64,000 nt of DNA from Sulfurisoma sediminicola (GCF_003865015.1 NZ_BHVV01000008.1:372001-436000); one strand, 5' to 3'; counted from the first letter of the stretch, positions 1-8,836 are shown. The notes: generated by a model from the sequence alone, not told the origin. A program made the numbers and translations.

Positions 1-1428
1 GCGCAGGTCGGCGTGCTCGAAGCCGCGGACATCGCTGGCGTTGGGCTCGACGGCGTGTTGCAGGAAACCACCGCGCGCCACGCCGTCGCCGTGCCGCTGT
101 TGAACCGCCAGCGTCACCTGGTAGGCGTGATGCTGCTGCTGCGCCACGCGCCGATCGGCGACGATCAGCTCTCCTTCGTCAGCGCGTTGTCCGGCTCGGC
201 CGCGACCTCGCTCGAAGCGCGCGAGCTGATCAAGGCGCAGAAGGAACTGTTCCAGGCCCTGATCGAGCTCCTCGCCGGCGCGATCGACGCCAAGAGCCCC
301 TACACCGGCGGCCACTGCGCGCGGGTGCCCGAACTGGCCAAGATGCTGGCAGCCGCCGCCTGCGCCGAGACCCGCGGTCCCTTCGCCGATTTCCGCCTCG
401 ACGACAAGGGCTGGGAGGCCCTGCATGTCGCCGCCTGGCTGCACGACTGCGGCAAGGTGACCACCCCGGACTACGTGGTCGACAAGGCGACCAAGCTGGA
501 GACCATCAGCGACCGCATCCACGAGGTGCGCATGCGCTTCGAGGTCCTCAAGCGCGACGCCGAGATCGCCTGCCTCGAGGCGATCGCATCCGGCGCGGAT
601 GCCCCGGCGGCGCGGGACCGCATGGCGGCCGAGCACCAGGCGCTCGACGACGACTTCGCCTTCCTCGCCGCCTGCAACGAGGGCGGCGAATTCCTCGCGT
701 CCGACGCCGTCGCGCGCCTCGCGGCCATCGCCGCGCGCACCTGGACGCGCACGCTCGACGACCGCATCGGCCTCTCGCACGAGGAGAGGGAGCGCAAGGC
801 GCGCACCCCGCCCGCCGCGCCGCCGGCGATCGAGCCGCTGCTGGCGGACCGGCCCGACCATGCCATCGAGCGGCAGCCGCAGGATCGCATCGGCGAGGAC
901 CCGCGCTGGGGTTTCCGCATGAAGGTGCCGCGCCTGCTCTACGATCGCGGCGAGCTCCACAACCTGGCGGTCGAGCGCGGCACGCTGAGCGAGGAGGAAC
1001 GCTACAAGATCAACGAGCACATCGTGCAGACGCTGGTCATGCTCTCGCAGCTGCCCTTCCCCAAACACCTGCGGCAGGTGCCGGAAATCGCCGGCGGCCA
1101 CCACGAGAAGATGGACGGCAGCGGCTATCCGCGCGGCCTGACGCGCGAGCAGATGAGCCCGATGGCGCGCATGCTGGCCATCGCCGACATCTTCGAGGCG
1201 CTGACCGCCATCGATCGTCCCTACAAGAAGGGCAAGACGCTGTCGCAGGCGATCGCGATCATGGCCGACATGAAGCGCAAGCAGCACATCGACCCCGATC
1301 TCTTCGACCTCTTCCTGCGCGCCGGCGTCTACCGCGAATACGCGGAGAAATTCCTGCGGCCGGATCAGATCGACGCGGTCGACATCGCGCCCTACCTCGG
1401 CGCCGGCGACACGCCGCTCAATCCTTGA
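1..1428 (+). CDS. HD-GYP domain phosphohydrolase with N-terminal GAF-like segment (5' end cut by window)
   Basis: The reading frame is open from the first base, so the true start lies upstream; a GTG at 13 is only the first visible candidate. The first ~75 residues read like the end of a GAF sensor domain. Next comes an HD-GYP domain with HDCGK (metal ligands) and, later, HHEKMDGSGYP, the GYP signature. This family hydrolyses cyclic di-GMP, so the protein is probably a sensor-controlled c-di-GMP phosphodiesterase in the cytoplasm or attached to the membrane by the missing N-terminus. A long insert (roughly residues 165-300) separates the HD motif from the GYP half, a feature of some HD-GYP proteins. 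The 3' end overlaps the convergent helicase gene by 11 bases. Family assignment is firm; the signal sensed is unknown. Confidence 0.88.
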   Translation, partial: AQVGVLEAADIAGVGLDGVLQETTARHAVAVPLLNRQRHLVGVMLLLRHAPIGDDQLSFVSALSGSAATSLEARELIKAQKELFQALIELLAGAIDAKSPYTGGHCARVPELAKMLAAAACAETRGPFADFRLDDKGWEALHVAAWLHDCGKVTTPDYVVDKATKLETISDRIHEVRMRFEVLKRDAEIACLEAIASGADAPAARDRMAAEHQALDDDFAFLAACNEGGEFLASDAVARLAAIAARTWTRTLDDRIGLSHEERERKARTPPAAPPAIEPLLADRPDHAIERQPQDRIGEDPRWGFRMKVPRLLYDRGELHNLAVERGTLSEEERYKINEHIVQTLVMLSQLPFPKHLRQVPEIAGGHHEKMDGSGYPRGLTREQMSPMARMLAIADIFEALTAIDRPYKKGKTLSQAIAIMADMKRKQHIDPDLFDLFLRAGVYREYAEKFLRPDQIDAVDIAPYLGAGDTPLNP

Positions 1429-3355
1429 AGAAGGCCTCGACGTCGCCGATCTCGCGCGTGCGCCGCATCGGCGGCAGTGAGCGCCAGACACGCTTGCCGT
1501 AGGACTTCCCGACCAGGCGCGGGTCGCAGATCATCAACACGCCGCGGTCCGTCTCGTCGCGGATCAGCCGGCCGGCGCCCTGCTTCATGCTGATCACCGC
1601 GCGCGGCAACTGGTACTCGAAGAAGGCGTTGCGGCCCTGCTGCTTCAGGTGCTCGATGCGCGCGGCCAGCACCGGGTCGTCGGGCGGCGCGAAGGGCAGC
1701 TTGTCGATCACCACCAGCGACAGCGCCTCGCCGCGCACGTCCACGCCCTCCCAGAAGCTCTGGCTCGCCACCAGCACGGCATTGCCGAGCCGGCGGAAGC
1801 GCTCGAGCAGCTCGGTCTTCGAGCCTTCGCCCTGCAGCAGCACCGGCATGTCGGCGCCGTCGAAGTCGATGCGCTCCTTCAGCAACTCGTGGATGCGGCG
1901 CATCGCGCGCAGCGAGGTGCACAGCACGAAGGCGCGGCCGCCCGACGCCTGGATCGCCGGCCACACCGCTTCGACCACGGCCTCGTTGTAGTGCGGATCG
2001 TTGGGGTCGGGCAGGTGCTGCGGGCTGTAGAGCAGCGCATGGGCCTCGTAGTCGAAGGGGCTGCCCCAGCAGCCGCTGTCGGCGTCGTCGAGCCCAAGTT
2101 CGCCGCGGTAGTGGCTGAAGTCGCTGCCGACCGCCAGCGTCGCCGAGGTGAAGATCCAGGCGCGCGGATGGCCCTCGAGTTGCCGCCTGAATATCTTCGC
2201 CACCGACAGCGGCGTGAGGTTGAGGGTGATCGCGTACTGGCCGGCGTCGGCCCAGCGGATGTTGGGGTTCTCGGGGTCCTCGTCCGTGGCCTGCCAGTGC
2301 TTGAGCCGCAGCGTCAGCTCGTGGGTGCGCGCGAGGCAGTTGGCCAGGCCCTCCGAGCGGACCGCCTGCGACTCGAGATGGCGGGCGAAGTCGGCGAGTT
2401 CCTTCTCCAGCGCCGCCAGCGCCTCGACGAAATGCCTGCGGTCGGCGAGCTGCGCGGCCGAAAGCCGCGCCCCCTCGCGCGGCAGCGCCAGGCGCAGGTC
2501 CTTCGCCGCCTTCTCCAGCAGCCGCGTGGCCTCCTGCAGCGGCGCGTAGTCCTTGGCGCCCGCGATGGCCTCCATGCGCGTGTCGCGCGCGAGGTCGATC
2601 AGCTGGCCCGAGCCGACCGCCTCGCCGAAGAACAGCCCGGCGACGTCGGGGATCTGGTGCGCCTCGTCGAAGATCACCGTGTTGCAGGCCGGCAGCAGCT
2701 CGGCCATGCCCTCGTCCTTGAGCATCACGTCGGCGAAGAAGAGATGGTGATTGACGACGACGACGTCGGCCACCATCGCCTCGCGCCGCGCCGCCAGTAC
2801 GAAGCACTCCGCATGATGCGGGCAGTCCTGGCCGAGGCAGTTCTCGCGCGTCGAGGTGGCCAGCGCCCAGGCGCCCGAATCCTCGGGCACGGCCGAGAGC
2901 TCGGCCTTGTCGCCGGTTTTCGTCGCCCTGGCGAATTTGGCGATGGTGCGGATGTGGCCGACCTCCGCCGGGTTGGCGAAGCGCCCCTCGCTCGCCGCGC
3001 GATCGAGGTGGTAGTGGCAGACATAGTTGGCGCGGCCCTTGAGCAGCGCGATGCTCATCGGCAGCCCGAGGGCGTCGCGCACCATCGGCAGGTCGCGGTT
3101 GAAGAGCTGGTCCTGCAGCGTCTTGGTGCCGGTCGACACGATCACCTTGCCGCCCGAGCGCAGCGCCGGCACCAGATAGGCGAAGGTCTTGCCCGTGCCG
3201 GTGCCCGCCTCCGCCACCAGCACCCGGTTGTCGCGGATCGCCGCCTCGATGCGCTGCGCCATCTCCAGCTGCTGCGGCCGCACGCGGTAGCCGGGAATCG
3301 CCGTGGCCAGCGGACCCTCCGCGGCGAAGACTTCCTCTAAATGGGGACAGACCAC
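1418..3355 (-). CDS. DinG/YoaA family ATP-dependent DNA helicase
   Basis: This is a superfamily 2 XPD-like 5'-3' helicase of about the usual YoaA/DinG length (645 aa). Walker A is AEAGTGTGKT at residues 48-57 and the DEAH box is at 230-233. Four cysteines (113, 173, 178, 184) are spaced as for the Fe-S cluster of this family. The Q-motif-like PGYRVRPQQLEMA is at 21-33. Known relatives unwind damaged or R-loop DNA. The only start that keeps the Q-motif is the GTG at 3355-3353. That codon and the next few lie inside the terminal inverted repeat of the adjoining transposase unit, so the first residues (VVCPH) are element-derived. The frame is the same as that of the upstream transposase, separated from it by one TAG and two codons. 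The next in-frame Met (residue 32) would delete the Q-motif. The native start was probably lost on insertion. Confidence 0.9.
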   Translation of the reverse strand: MVCPHLEEVFAAEGPLATAIPGYRVRPQQLEMAQRIEAAIRDNRVLVAEAGTGTGKTFAYLVPALRSGGKVIVSTGTKTLQDQLFNRDLPMVRDALGLPMSIALLKGRANYVCHYHLDRAASEGRFANPAEVGHIRTIAKFARATKTGDKAELSAVPEDSGAWALATSTRENCLGQDCPHHAECFVLAARREAMVADVVVVNHHLFFADVMLKDEGMAELLPACNTVIFDEAHQIPDVAGLFFGEAVGSGQLIDLARDTRMEAIAGAKDYAPLQEATRLLEKAAKDLRLALPREGARLSAAQLADRRHFVEALAALEKELADFARHLESQAVRSEGLANCLARTHELTLRLKHWQATDEDPENPNIRWADAGQYAITLNLTPLSVAKIFRRQLEGHPRAWIFTSATLAVGSDFSHYRGELGLDDADSGCWGSPFDYEAHALLYSPQHLPDPNDPHYNEAVVEAVWPAIQASGGRAFVLCTSLRAMRRIHELLKERIDFDGADMPVLLQGEGSKTELLERFRRLGNAVLVASQSFWEGVDVRGEALSLVVIDKLPFAPPDDPVLAARIEHLKQQGRNAFFEYQLPRAVISMKQGAGRLIRDETDRGVLMICDPRLVGKSYGKRVWRSLPPMRRTREIGDVEAFFKD

Positions 3356-3360
3356 GTTTT
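3338..3360 (+). repeat. Left inverted repeat of RAYT unit
   Basis: These 23 bases read GGGGACAGACCACG in their core and are the reverse complement of 4128-4150 with one mismatch (A for G next to the CCCC run). The repeat contains the GTG start codon of the helicase gene at 3355-3353. Confidence 0.85.
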
Positions 3361-3361
3361 T

Positions 3362-4081
3362 CTACCCGAAGAGGTCGCCGGATTCAGGGTCCGCGCCGTG
3401 CCTGCGCCGTCCCGGCGCACCGCGACTCGCGCGCCGCCCGAGCATCGCCGTCACCTGCTGCTGGAAGGCAGTGCTGCCGAGCGCAAAATTGCCGTTGGTG
3501 GCCCGGCGGATCTCGTCGACCAGCCCCGGCTCCAGTTCGTAACGGAACAGCTCGCGGTAGGCGGCGCGACGCTCGCCGTCGTCGCGACCCAGCGCGAGAT
3601 ACAGCGGATGCGGAGTCAGCGGCACCCGCCCCGCCTCGCCGCGCGCATTGGCCCGGTAGCTCGACCACGGGTATTCCGCCGGATGCTCGACCATGCCGGC
3701 GCGCACCGGGTTGAGTTCGATGTAACGCTGGCAGCCCAGCACGTAAGACTCTTCGCCGGCGATGCAGGAACGGAAGCGTCCCTCCCACAGCGAACCGGAA
3801 CGGCGATAAGTGCGATTGACGTACTGCACGTAGCGCTGCCCCAGCGCCTTCATCAGCCGCCCGGCGCTGTCCTCCGCCTCGGGCGTCAGCAGCAGATGCA
3901 CATGGTTGGTCATCAGCACCCAGGCATGCACCTGGCAGCCACTGCGCGGCGCGTGCTCGGCCAGCCAGTCGAGATAGAACCGGCAGTCGTCCTCGGCGAA
4001 GAAGCAGGCCTGCCGGTTGTTGCCGCGCTGGATCAGGTGCAGGGGAACGCCAGGAAGGGCGATGCGGGCGCGGCGCGGCAT
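3362..4081 (-). CDS. rayT: REP-associated tyrosine transposase (RAYT, IS200-like Y1 family)
   Basis: This 239-residue HUH-type transposase has the metal-binding HVH at residues 60-62 inside WVLMTNHVHLLL. It also has the family motif GSLWEGRF (96-103) and QRYIELNPVRAGM (118-130), whose Tyr120 is the best candidate nucleophile. Relatives nick single-stranded REP or IS ends and are often domesticated, resident genes rather than active insertion sequences. The C-terminus is a little longer than in minimal IS200 transposases, as usual for RAYTs. Its stop TAG is at 3364-3362, seven bases before the GTG of the helicase and in the same frame, so the two genes could be co-transcribed and translationally coupled. 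All visible catalytic residues are intact. Confidence 0.92.
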   Translation of the reverse strand: MPRRARIALPGVPLHLIQRGNNRQACFFAEDDCRFYLDWLAEHAPRSGCQVHAWVLMTNHVHLLLTPEAEDSAGRLMKALGQRYVQYVNRTYRRSGSLWEGRFRSCIAGEESYVLGCQRYIELNPVRAGMVEHPAEYPWSSYRANARGEAGRVPLTPHPLYLALGRDDGERRAAYRELFRYELEPGLVDEIRRATNGNFALGSTAFQQQVTAMLGRRASRGAPGRRRHGADPESGDLFG

Positions 4082-4127
4082 GGGGGGGTAGGTTGAAGGG
4101 GAACGGAACGACCGAAAGAATATCAGG

Positions 4128-4150
4128 AAAACGTGGTCTGTCCCCGTTTA
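4128..4150 (+). repeat. Right inverted repeat of RAYT unit
   Basis: These 23 bases with core GTGGTCTGTCCCC are the partner of 3338-3360 (22/23 identical as reverse complement). The repeat sits about 45 bases upstream of the TPR gene start, so any promoter of that gene close to its start overlaps the element end. Confidence 0.85.
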
Positions 4151-4195
4151 AGAACGTTCATACTGTCCTCACCCGCAACGAACAGGAGAAGGCTC

Positions 4196-4660
4196 ATGCA
4201 ACTGCTGACCGCTCTGTTTCTCGCCCTGGCTTTGAACGCGGCGCCGGCGTTTGCCGACGGCGACAGCTGGAGCAGCCCGCCGACAGCGATCGAAAGCGCC
4301 GATTACGCCGCCGGCAAGCGGGCGGCCGAGGCTCGGGACTGGAAGTCCGCGATCGACGCCTTCGGCCGGGTCGTGGCCAAGGAGCCGGGAAACGCCGGCG
4401 CCTACAACTATCTCGCCTTCGCCTACCGCAAGTCGGGCAATCTCGACCTGGCCTTCAAGAACTACCGCGAGGCATTGCGCCTGGACCCGAAGCACCGCGG
4501 CGCGCACGAATACATCGGCGAAGCCTACCTCATGGCCGGCAACGTCGCCAAGGCCGAGGAGCACCTGAAGATCCTGGACGGGCTCTGCCGCTTCGGCTGC
4601 CCGGAGTACGACGACCTGAAGAAGGCCATCGCCGACCACAAGGCGAAGCCGCCCCGGTAG
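4196..4660 (+). CDS. Exported TPR-repeat protein
   Basis: The 154-residue product begins with a Sec signal peptide (MQLLTALFLALALNAAPAFA, probable cleavage after residue 20). About two and a half tetratricopeptide repeats follow (roughly residues 35-135, with the typical Ala/Tyr/Gly spacing in DAFGRVVAKEPGNAGAYNYL and the next repeat). TPRs hold protein partners, so this is most likely a small periplasmic scaffold; the partner is unknown. The ATG at 4196 is chosen because AGGAGAAGG stands just upstream and the signal peptide starts there. An upstream in-frame GTG lies in the transposon repeat and would spoil the signal sequence. Two cysteines near the C-terminus (CRFGC) could form a disulfide. 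Confidence 0.85.
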   Translation: MQLLTALFLALALNAAPAFADGDSWSSPPTAIESADYAAGKRAAEARDWKSAIDAFGRVVAKEPGNAGAYNYLAFAYRKSGNLDLAFKNYREALRLDPKHRGAHEYIGEAYLMAGNVAKAEEHLKILDGLCRFGCPEYDDLKKAIADHKAKPPR

Positions 4661-4670
4661 CCGCTGCGGG

Positions 4671-5453
4671 CTACCTGATCTCGTCGACCTTCAGCCAGAC
4701 CTCCTGCGTTTCCCGGCCGCTGCGGGTGCCGTAGTGCACCGTGCCGACGCTCTGGCCGGCGCTTTCGCGGCTGGTGCCGCCGAGGCTGATCCATTCGCCC
4801 AAGCGCCCAGAGACGGTGGTCGACAGCCGGCGCACGTTGGCGCTGCCCGGGACCGGGCCTTGCGTGTCATGGCGGGGGCTGATGTCGAGGGTGACGGTTT
4901 CGCCGGCGACGCGCGGCTCGGCCTCGAAGCCGGTGCCAACGTCGTACCAGGTCATGCCGCGCGACACTACCGCACCGGCCGGTGTCAGCACGACCTCGCG
5001 GAAGGGGATCGCAAGCTCGCGGCCGACGTTGATGAAGGCGCGGCCGCCTTCCACCGTCTGCACCTGCTGCGAGATGCTTTCGCGGCTGCTGGTGTGACGC
5101 TCGCCGGCGCGGGCGCGCACGCTGCTGTCGCCCGGCGCGAGAACCACCGTGCCGCCGACGCCGACTTTTTCGCCCTCGGCCGCGCCGCCGTGGCGCACGG
5201 TGATCATCAGCCGCCGCAGCGGCCGGTCGAGCGCGTCGAGCGCCTGGCGGATCTCGGCCTGGTTGCGGGGCGAGGCGCGCAGGAACAGCTTGTCGCCCGT
5301 CCCCGTCAGCATGCCGCCCGGCTCGAGCAGCGGCTGCAATTGCGGCAGGAGTTGCTCCGCCGTGCGATGGCGCAGCGAGATGACATCGAGTGCCTGCGCC
5401 CAGGCGGTCGTGACGAATGTCACAAGGATGGCAATTAAGGCGGCTCGCTTCAT
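4671..5453 (-). CDS. Secretin N-domain-containing exported protein
   Basis: This 260-residue protein starts with a signal peptide (residues 1-19, ending WAQ). Residues ~20-90 resemble a secretin short N-domain, with HRTAEQLLPQLQPLL followed by GTGDKLFLRASPRNQAEIRQALDALD. The rest is rich in beta strands and resembles the start of a secretin core but is far shorter than a type II or type IV pilus secretin. It could be a periplasmic accessory of a pilus or secretion system, or a stand-alone remnant; no pilus genes are nearby. The start ATG (5453-5451) is preceded by GGAGGGA. The gene converges on the TPR gene, with 10 bases between the stops. Family assignment is moderate, role unknown. Confidence 0.75.
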   Translation of the reverse strand: MKRAALIAILVTFVTTAWAQALDVISLRHRTAEQLLPQLQPLLEPGGMLTGTGDKLFLRASPRNQAEIRQALDALDRPLRRLMITVRHGGAAEGEKVGVGGTVVLAPGDSSVRARAGERHTSSRESISQQVQTVEGGRAFINVGRELAIPFREVVLTPAGAVVSRGMTWYDVGTGFEAEPRVAGETVTLDISPRHDTQGPVPGSANVRRLSTTVSGRLGEWISLGGTSRESAGQSVGTVHYGTRSGRETQEVWLKVDEIR

Positions 5454-5629
5454 ATTCCCTCCATTTTTTAACGATAGCATGCGCCCCAATGCTGGCGTCT
5501 GGCACGCAGCGACCGCCGCCGACCATCGATCGGCACAACGCCGCCGCCAGTCGGAACCATGCAAGACAAGCGTCAGGGCGATGACCTATATTGAAATGTC
5601 TTCCCCTACAGGAAAATAAGAAAAAGCTT

Positions 5630-6901
5630 ATGAAACTTGAAACCATTGCAGTCCATGGCGGCTTCAGCCCCGATCCGACCACCAAGGCCGTGGCGGTTCC
5701 GATCTACCAGACCACCTCCTACGCCTTCGACAGTACCCAGCACGGCGCCGATCTGTTCGACCTGAAAGTCGCGGGGAATATCTATACCCGCATCATGAAC
5801 CCGACGCAGGACGTGCTCGAGAAGCGCGTCGCGGCGATGGAGGGCGGCGTCGCCGGCCTCGCGCTGGCCTCGGGCATGGCGGCGGTGACCTACTCGATCC
5901 AGACGATTTCCGAAGCCGGCGACAACATCGTCTCGGCCTCGACGCTCTACGGCGGCACCTACAATCTCTTCGCGCACACCCTGCCGCAATACGGCATCGA
6001 GGTGCGCTTCGCCGACTACCGCGACCCGGGCGCCTTCGAGAAGCTGATCGACGGCAGGACCAAGGCGATCTTCTGTGAATCCGTAGGCAACCCGCTGGGC
6101 AACGTCACCGACTTCGAGAAGCTGGCCGAAGTCGCGCACAGGCACGGCGTGCCGCTGATCGTAGACAACACCGTGCCCTCGCCCTACCTCTGCCGTCCCT
6201 TCGAGCACGGCGCCGACATCGTGGTGCACGCGCTGACCAAGTATCTCGGCGGCCACGGCAATTCCATCGGCGGCATGATCGTCGATTCCGGCAAGTTCCC
6301 CTGGGCCGAGCACAAGGCCAAGTTCAAGCGCCTCAACGAGCCCGACGTCTCCTACCACGGCGTCGTCTATACCGAAGCGCTCGGCCCGGCCGCCTACATC
6401 GGCCGCGCGCGCGTGGTGCCGCTGCGCAACATGGGCGCGGCGATCTCGCCCTTCAACGCCTTCCTCATCCTGCAAGGCGTCGAGACGCTGGCGTTGCGCA
6501 TGGACCGCATCTGCGACAACGCGGTGAAGATCGCCGAGTTCCTCAAGTCCCACCCGAAGGTCAGCTGGGTCAATTACGCCGGCCTCAAGGACCACAAGGA
6601 CTTCCCGCTGGTGCAGAAGTACATGGGCGGGAAAGCCTCCGGCATCCTCAACTTCGGCGTCAAAGGTGGCCGCGAGGCCGGCGGCAAGTTCCAGGATGCG
6701 CTCAGTCTGGTGACGCGCCTCGTCAACATCGGCGACTGCAAGACGCTGGCCTGCCACCCGGCCACGACCACCCACCGCCAGCTCGGCCCGGAGGAAATGG
6801 CCAAGGCCGGCGTGTCGGAAGACATGATCCGCCTGTCGATCGGCATCGAGCACATCGACGACCTCATCGCCGACCTCGACCAGGCGCTCAAGGCCGCCTG
6901 A
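5630..6901 (+). CDS. metY: O-acetylhomoserine sulfhydrylase (PLP-dependent Cys/Met metabolism enzyme)
   Basis: The 423-residue protein is a full-length member of the Cys/Met gamma-family PLP enzymes. The pyridoxal lysine is Lys204 in ALTKYLGGHG, and VDNTVPSPYLCRPFEHGADIVVH just before it is the usual cofactor-binding stretch. YTRIMNPTQ and ASGMAA are further family motifs. The length and the long internal insert favour O-acetylhomoserine sulfhydrylase (direct sulfhydrylation to homocysteine) over cystathionine gamma-synthase. The ATG at 5630 is the start because homology begins at KLETIAVHGGFSPD; the Shine-Dalgarno sequence is weak. The 176-base upstream gap shows no S-adenosylmethionine riboswitch that I could recognise. 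Confidence 0.93.
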   Translation: MKLETIAVHGGFSPDPTTKAVAVPIYQTTSYAFDSTQHGADLFDLKVAGNIYTRIMNPTQDVLEKRVAAMEGGVAGLALASGMAAVTYSIQTISEAGDNIVSASTLYGGTYNLFAHTLPQYGIEVRFADYRDPGAFEKLIDGRTKAIFCESVGNPLGNVTDFEKLAEVAHRHGVPLIVDNTVPSPYLCRPFEHGADIVVHALTKYLGGHGNSIGGMIVDSGKFPWAEHKAKFKRLNEPDVSYHGVVYTEALGPAAYIGRARVVPLRNMGAAISPFNAFLILQGVETLALRMDRICDNAVKIAEFLKSHPKVSWVNYAGLKDHKDFPLVQKYMGGKASGILNFGVKGGREAGGKFQDALSLVTRLVNIGDCKTLACHPATTTHRQLGPEEMAKAGVSEDMIRLSIGIEHIDDLIADLDQALKAA

Positions 6902-6917
6902 ACGCAACCGTCACCTC

Positions 6918-7853
6918 ATGAATCTGAGCAGCCCCACCCTCGCCGAACTGTCGCAACGCGACCCGACGGGCCGCGTCGACCTCGAGTCGCCGCGCGCAGT
7001 GGAGGGGGCGATCCGCGCCATCCTCGACGGCATGCCCGGCGGCTGTCCCGATCCGGGATTGCTGACGCGCGCCATCGACGACCTCGTGCGCGCCTTCCGC
7101 GGCGACTATCCCGGGCTGTTGCGCTGCGACACCCTCTACCACGACCTGCGCCACGCGCTCGAGACGGGGCTGACCATGGCTCGCCTGCTTGCAGGCGAGG
7201 CCAGCATGAGCGGACCGGAGGCGGAGCCGCGCATCGACCGCACCCACGCCCTGTTCGGCATCATCCTTGCCCTCTACCACGACATCGGTCTGCTCCGCCG
7301 CAGCCATGAGGCGGATCTCTGGGGCGCGTCGCTGACGCCGGTGCACGAGGAGCGCGGCGTCGAGTTCCTGCAGAACTACCTCAGCGGAACCTCGCTGGCC
7401 GCGCTGGCCCACAAGGCCGAGCTGATCATGCCGACCAAGCTGATCTTCAGGATTCCCGCCGAATGGCCCGCCCTGCACCAGAAGCTTGCCAGCATGATTG
7501 CGACGGCGGACCTCCTCAGCCAAATGGCCGACCGCTGCTACCTGGAGAAGTGCCGCGATTTCCTCTTCCTCGAGTTCAGCGCCATCGGTCTCGCGGGCAC
7601 CGACGACAGCCCCTATCCCGATCGCGAGACGCTGCTGCAGAAGACGCCGGGCTTCTACAGCGGTTTCATCGCCAAGCGCCTCGACGAGGACTTCGGCAAC
7701 GTCCGCCGCTTCATGAATCACCATTTCGACGGCGCCAGCCCCTACGACGATGCGATCCAGCGCAACCTGGATCATCTGGGCAACGTCCTCGCCACGCACG
7801 ACTACGCCCTGCTGCGCCGGCACCCCAAGGTCTTCGTGCCGATGCTGGCGTGA
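6918..7853 (+). CDS. HD-domain protein (predicted metal-dependent phosphohydrolase)
   Basis: The 311-residue cytoplasmic protein shows HD/PDEase-like metal ligands in order: YHDLRH (His75, Asp76, His79), LYHDIGLL (His121-Asp122) and ATADLLSQM (Asp198). This arrangement resembles metal-dependent phosphohydrolases and cyclic-nucleotide phosphodiesterases, not HD-GYP proteins, and no GYP motif is present. The substrate cannot be read from sequence. It follows metY by 16 bases and its stop codon overlaps the GTG start of the next gene, so metY, this gene and the phosphatase probably form one transcript. Confidence 0.78.
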   Translation: MNLSSPTLAELSQRDPTGRVDLESPRAVEGAIRAILDGMPGGCPDPGLLTRAIDDLVRAFRGDYPGLLRCDTLYHDLRHALETGLTMARLLAGEASMSGPEAEPRIDRTHALFGIILALYHDIGLLRRSHEADLWGASLTPVHEERGVEFLQNYLSGTSLAALAHKAELIMPTKLIFRIPAEWPALHQKLASMIATADLLSQMADRCYLEKCRDFLFLEFSAIGLAGTDDSPYPDRETLLQKTPGFYSGFIAKRLDEDFGNVRRFMNHHFDGASPYDDAIQRNLDHLGNVLATHDYALLRRHPKVFVPMLA

Positions 7854-8647
7854 CGGCCCCGGTCGAGCTCGCCCCTCTCGAGACCCTGATCCGCGAAGCC
7901 GCGCGCGACGAACTCGTTGCGCGCTTCCGCCGCACCTCCCGCCACGAGAAGGCCGACGGCAGCTGGATCACCGAGGCCGACCTGGCGATGCAGGATCGCG
8001 TAAAGTCGGCGCTGGCGGCACGCCACCCCGGAATCGGCTTTCTCGGCGAAGAGATGGAGGCAGGCGAGCAGCAACGCCTGCTGGACGACAGCAGTGGTTC
8101 CGGCATCTGGGTACTCGATCCGCTCGACGGCACCAGCAATTTCGCCGCCGGCATCCCGCTGTTCGGCGTCTCGCTGGCCCTGTTGCAGGGAGGCCGCATC
8201 GTCGCCGGCATCGTTTACGACCCCATGCACGACGAATCCTTCGCCGCCACCCTCGGCGGCGGCGCCACGCTGAACGGCGAGGCCCTGCACGCCAGGCCGG
8301 CCGGCATCCCCATCGCCAAGACCACGGCCTGCATCGACTTCAAGCGCCTGCCGCCGCAGCTCGCCACCCGCATCGCGGCGACCCCGCCCTATTCCTCGCA
8401 ACGCTCTATCGGTTCGGTGGCCTTGGACTGGTGCTGGGTTGCGGCCGGCCGTTTCCATCTCTACCTGCATGGCCGGCAACGGCTCTGGGACTACGCGGCG
8501 GGCAGCCTGGTGCTGGCCGAGGCCGGCGGCTTCTCCGACACGCTCGATGGCACCCCGGCGCCACCGACGCTGGCGCCGCGCTCGGCGGTATGCGCCGCCG
8601 ACAGGGGCCTGTTCGAAGAATGGTGCCGCTACCTGCGCAGCGGCTGA
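7850..8647 (+). CDS. Inositol monophosphatase family protein
   Basis: This 265-residue sugar-phosphate phosphatase of the IMPase/CysQ/FBPase fold has all metal ligands visible: GEE (Glu67-Glu68), DPLDGT (90-95) and WDYAAG (Asp214). Family members remove phosphate from inositol phosphate, 3'-phosphoadenosine phosphate or related compounds; the substrate here is undecided. Translation most likely starts at the GTG at 7850, which overlaps the preceding stop (GTGA), giving tight coupling to the HD protein. The neighbouring metY might suggest sulfur metabolism (CysQ-like), but the motifs do not settle this. Confidence 0.88.
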   Translation: MTAPVELAPLETLIREAARDELVARFRRTSRHEKADGSWITEADLAMQDRVKSALAARHPGIGFLGEEMEAGEQQRLLDDSSGSGIWVLDPLDGTSNFAAGIPLFGVSLALLQGGRIVAGIVYDPMHDESFAATLGGGATLNGEALHARPAGIPIAKTTACIDFKRLPPQLATRIAATPPYSSQRSIGSVALDWCWVAAGRFHLYLHGRQRLWDYAAGSLVLAEAGGFSDTLDGTPAPPTLAPRSAVCAADRGLFEEWCRYLRSG

Positions 8648-8836
8648 TCAGTTCTTCTTCTTTTCCTCTGCGGTGCCACCGCTGCCCGCCACGGCCTTGA
8701 CCCCCGCGACGGTCAGATCCGCGGCGGTTCCCACCACCGCGACGCCGGCCGAGACGGCGACGTCGGCCGCCACGATGATGGCCGAGCAGGCGCTCAGAAT
8801 CGGCATTGACAGCAGACCCACGACTAGCGCGCGCAT
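8648..8836 (-). CDS. Small lipoprotein
   Basis: This 62-residue protein has a signal sequence ending in the lipobox LSAC (Cys17), so it is probably lipid-anchored in an envelope membrane. The mature part is an Ala/Val/Gly-rich hydrophobic stretch followed by a charged tail EEKKKN. Similar short lipoproteins are widespread in Proteobacteria and have no known role. Its stop is immediately adjacent to the convergent phosphatase gene. Confidence 0.72.
   Translation of the reverse strand: MRALVVGLLSMPILSACSAIIVAADVAVSAGVAVVGTAADLTVAGVKAVAGSGGTAEEKKKN

Larger units (their letters stand above)
3338..4150 (-). mobile_element. RAYT unit: REP-associated Y1 transposase gene bounded by inverted repeats
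   Basis: A single transposase gene is enclosed by two 23-base terminal inverted repeats (3338-3360 and 4128-4150) that match at 22 of 23 positions and contain the core GTGGTCTGTCCCC. Units of this kind (one HUH transposase between palindrome-derived ends) are typical of the RAYT/TnpA-REP group. The unit lies between the 5' end of the DinG-like helicase and the TPR gene. It therefore supplies the sequence immediately upstream of both. No target-site duplication is evident, as expected for the Y1 mechanism. Confidence 0.8.

Noticed and set aside
5454-5629. Possible S-adenosylmethionine riboswitch upstream of metY
   Set aside because: No conserved SAM-riboswitch core or matching helices could be recognised by eye. 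A covariance-model search would be needed to claim one.
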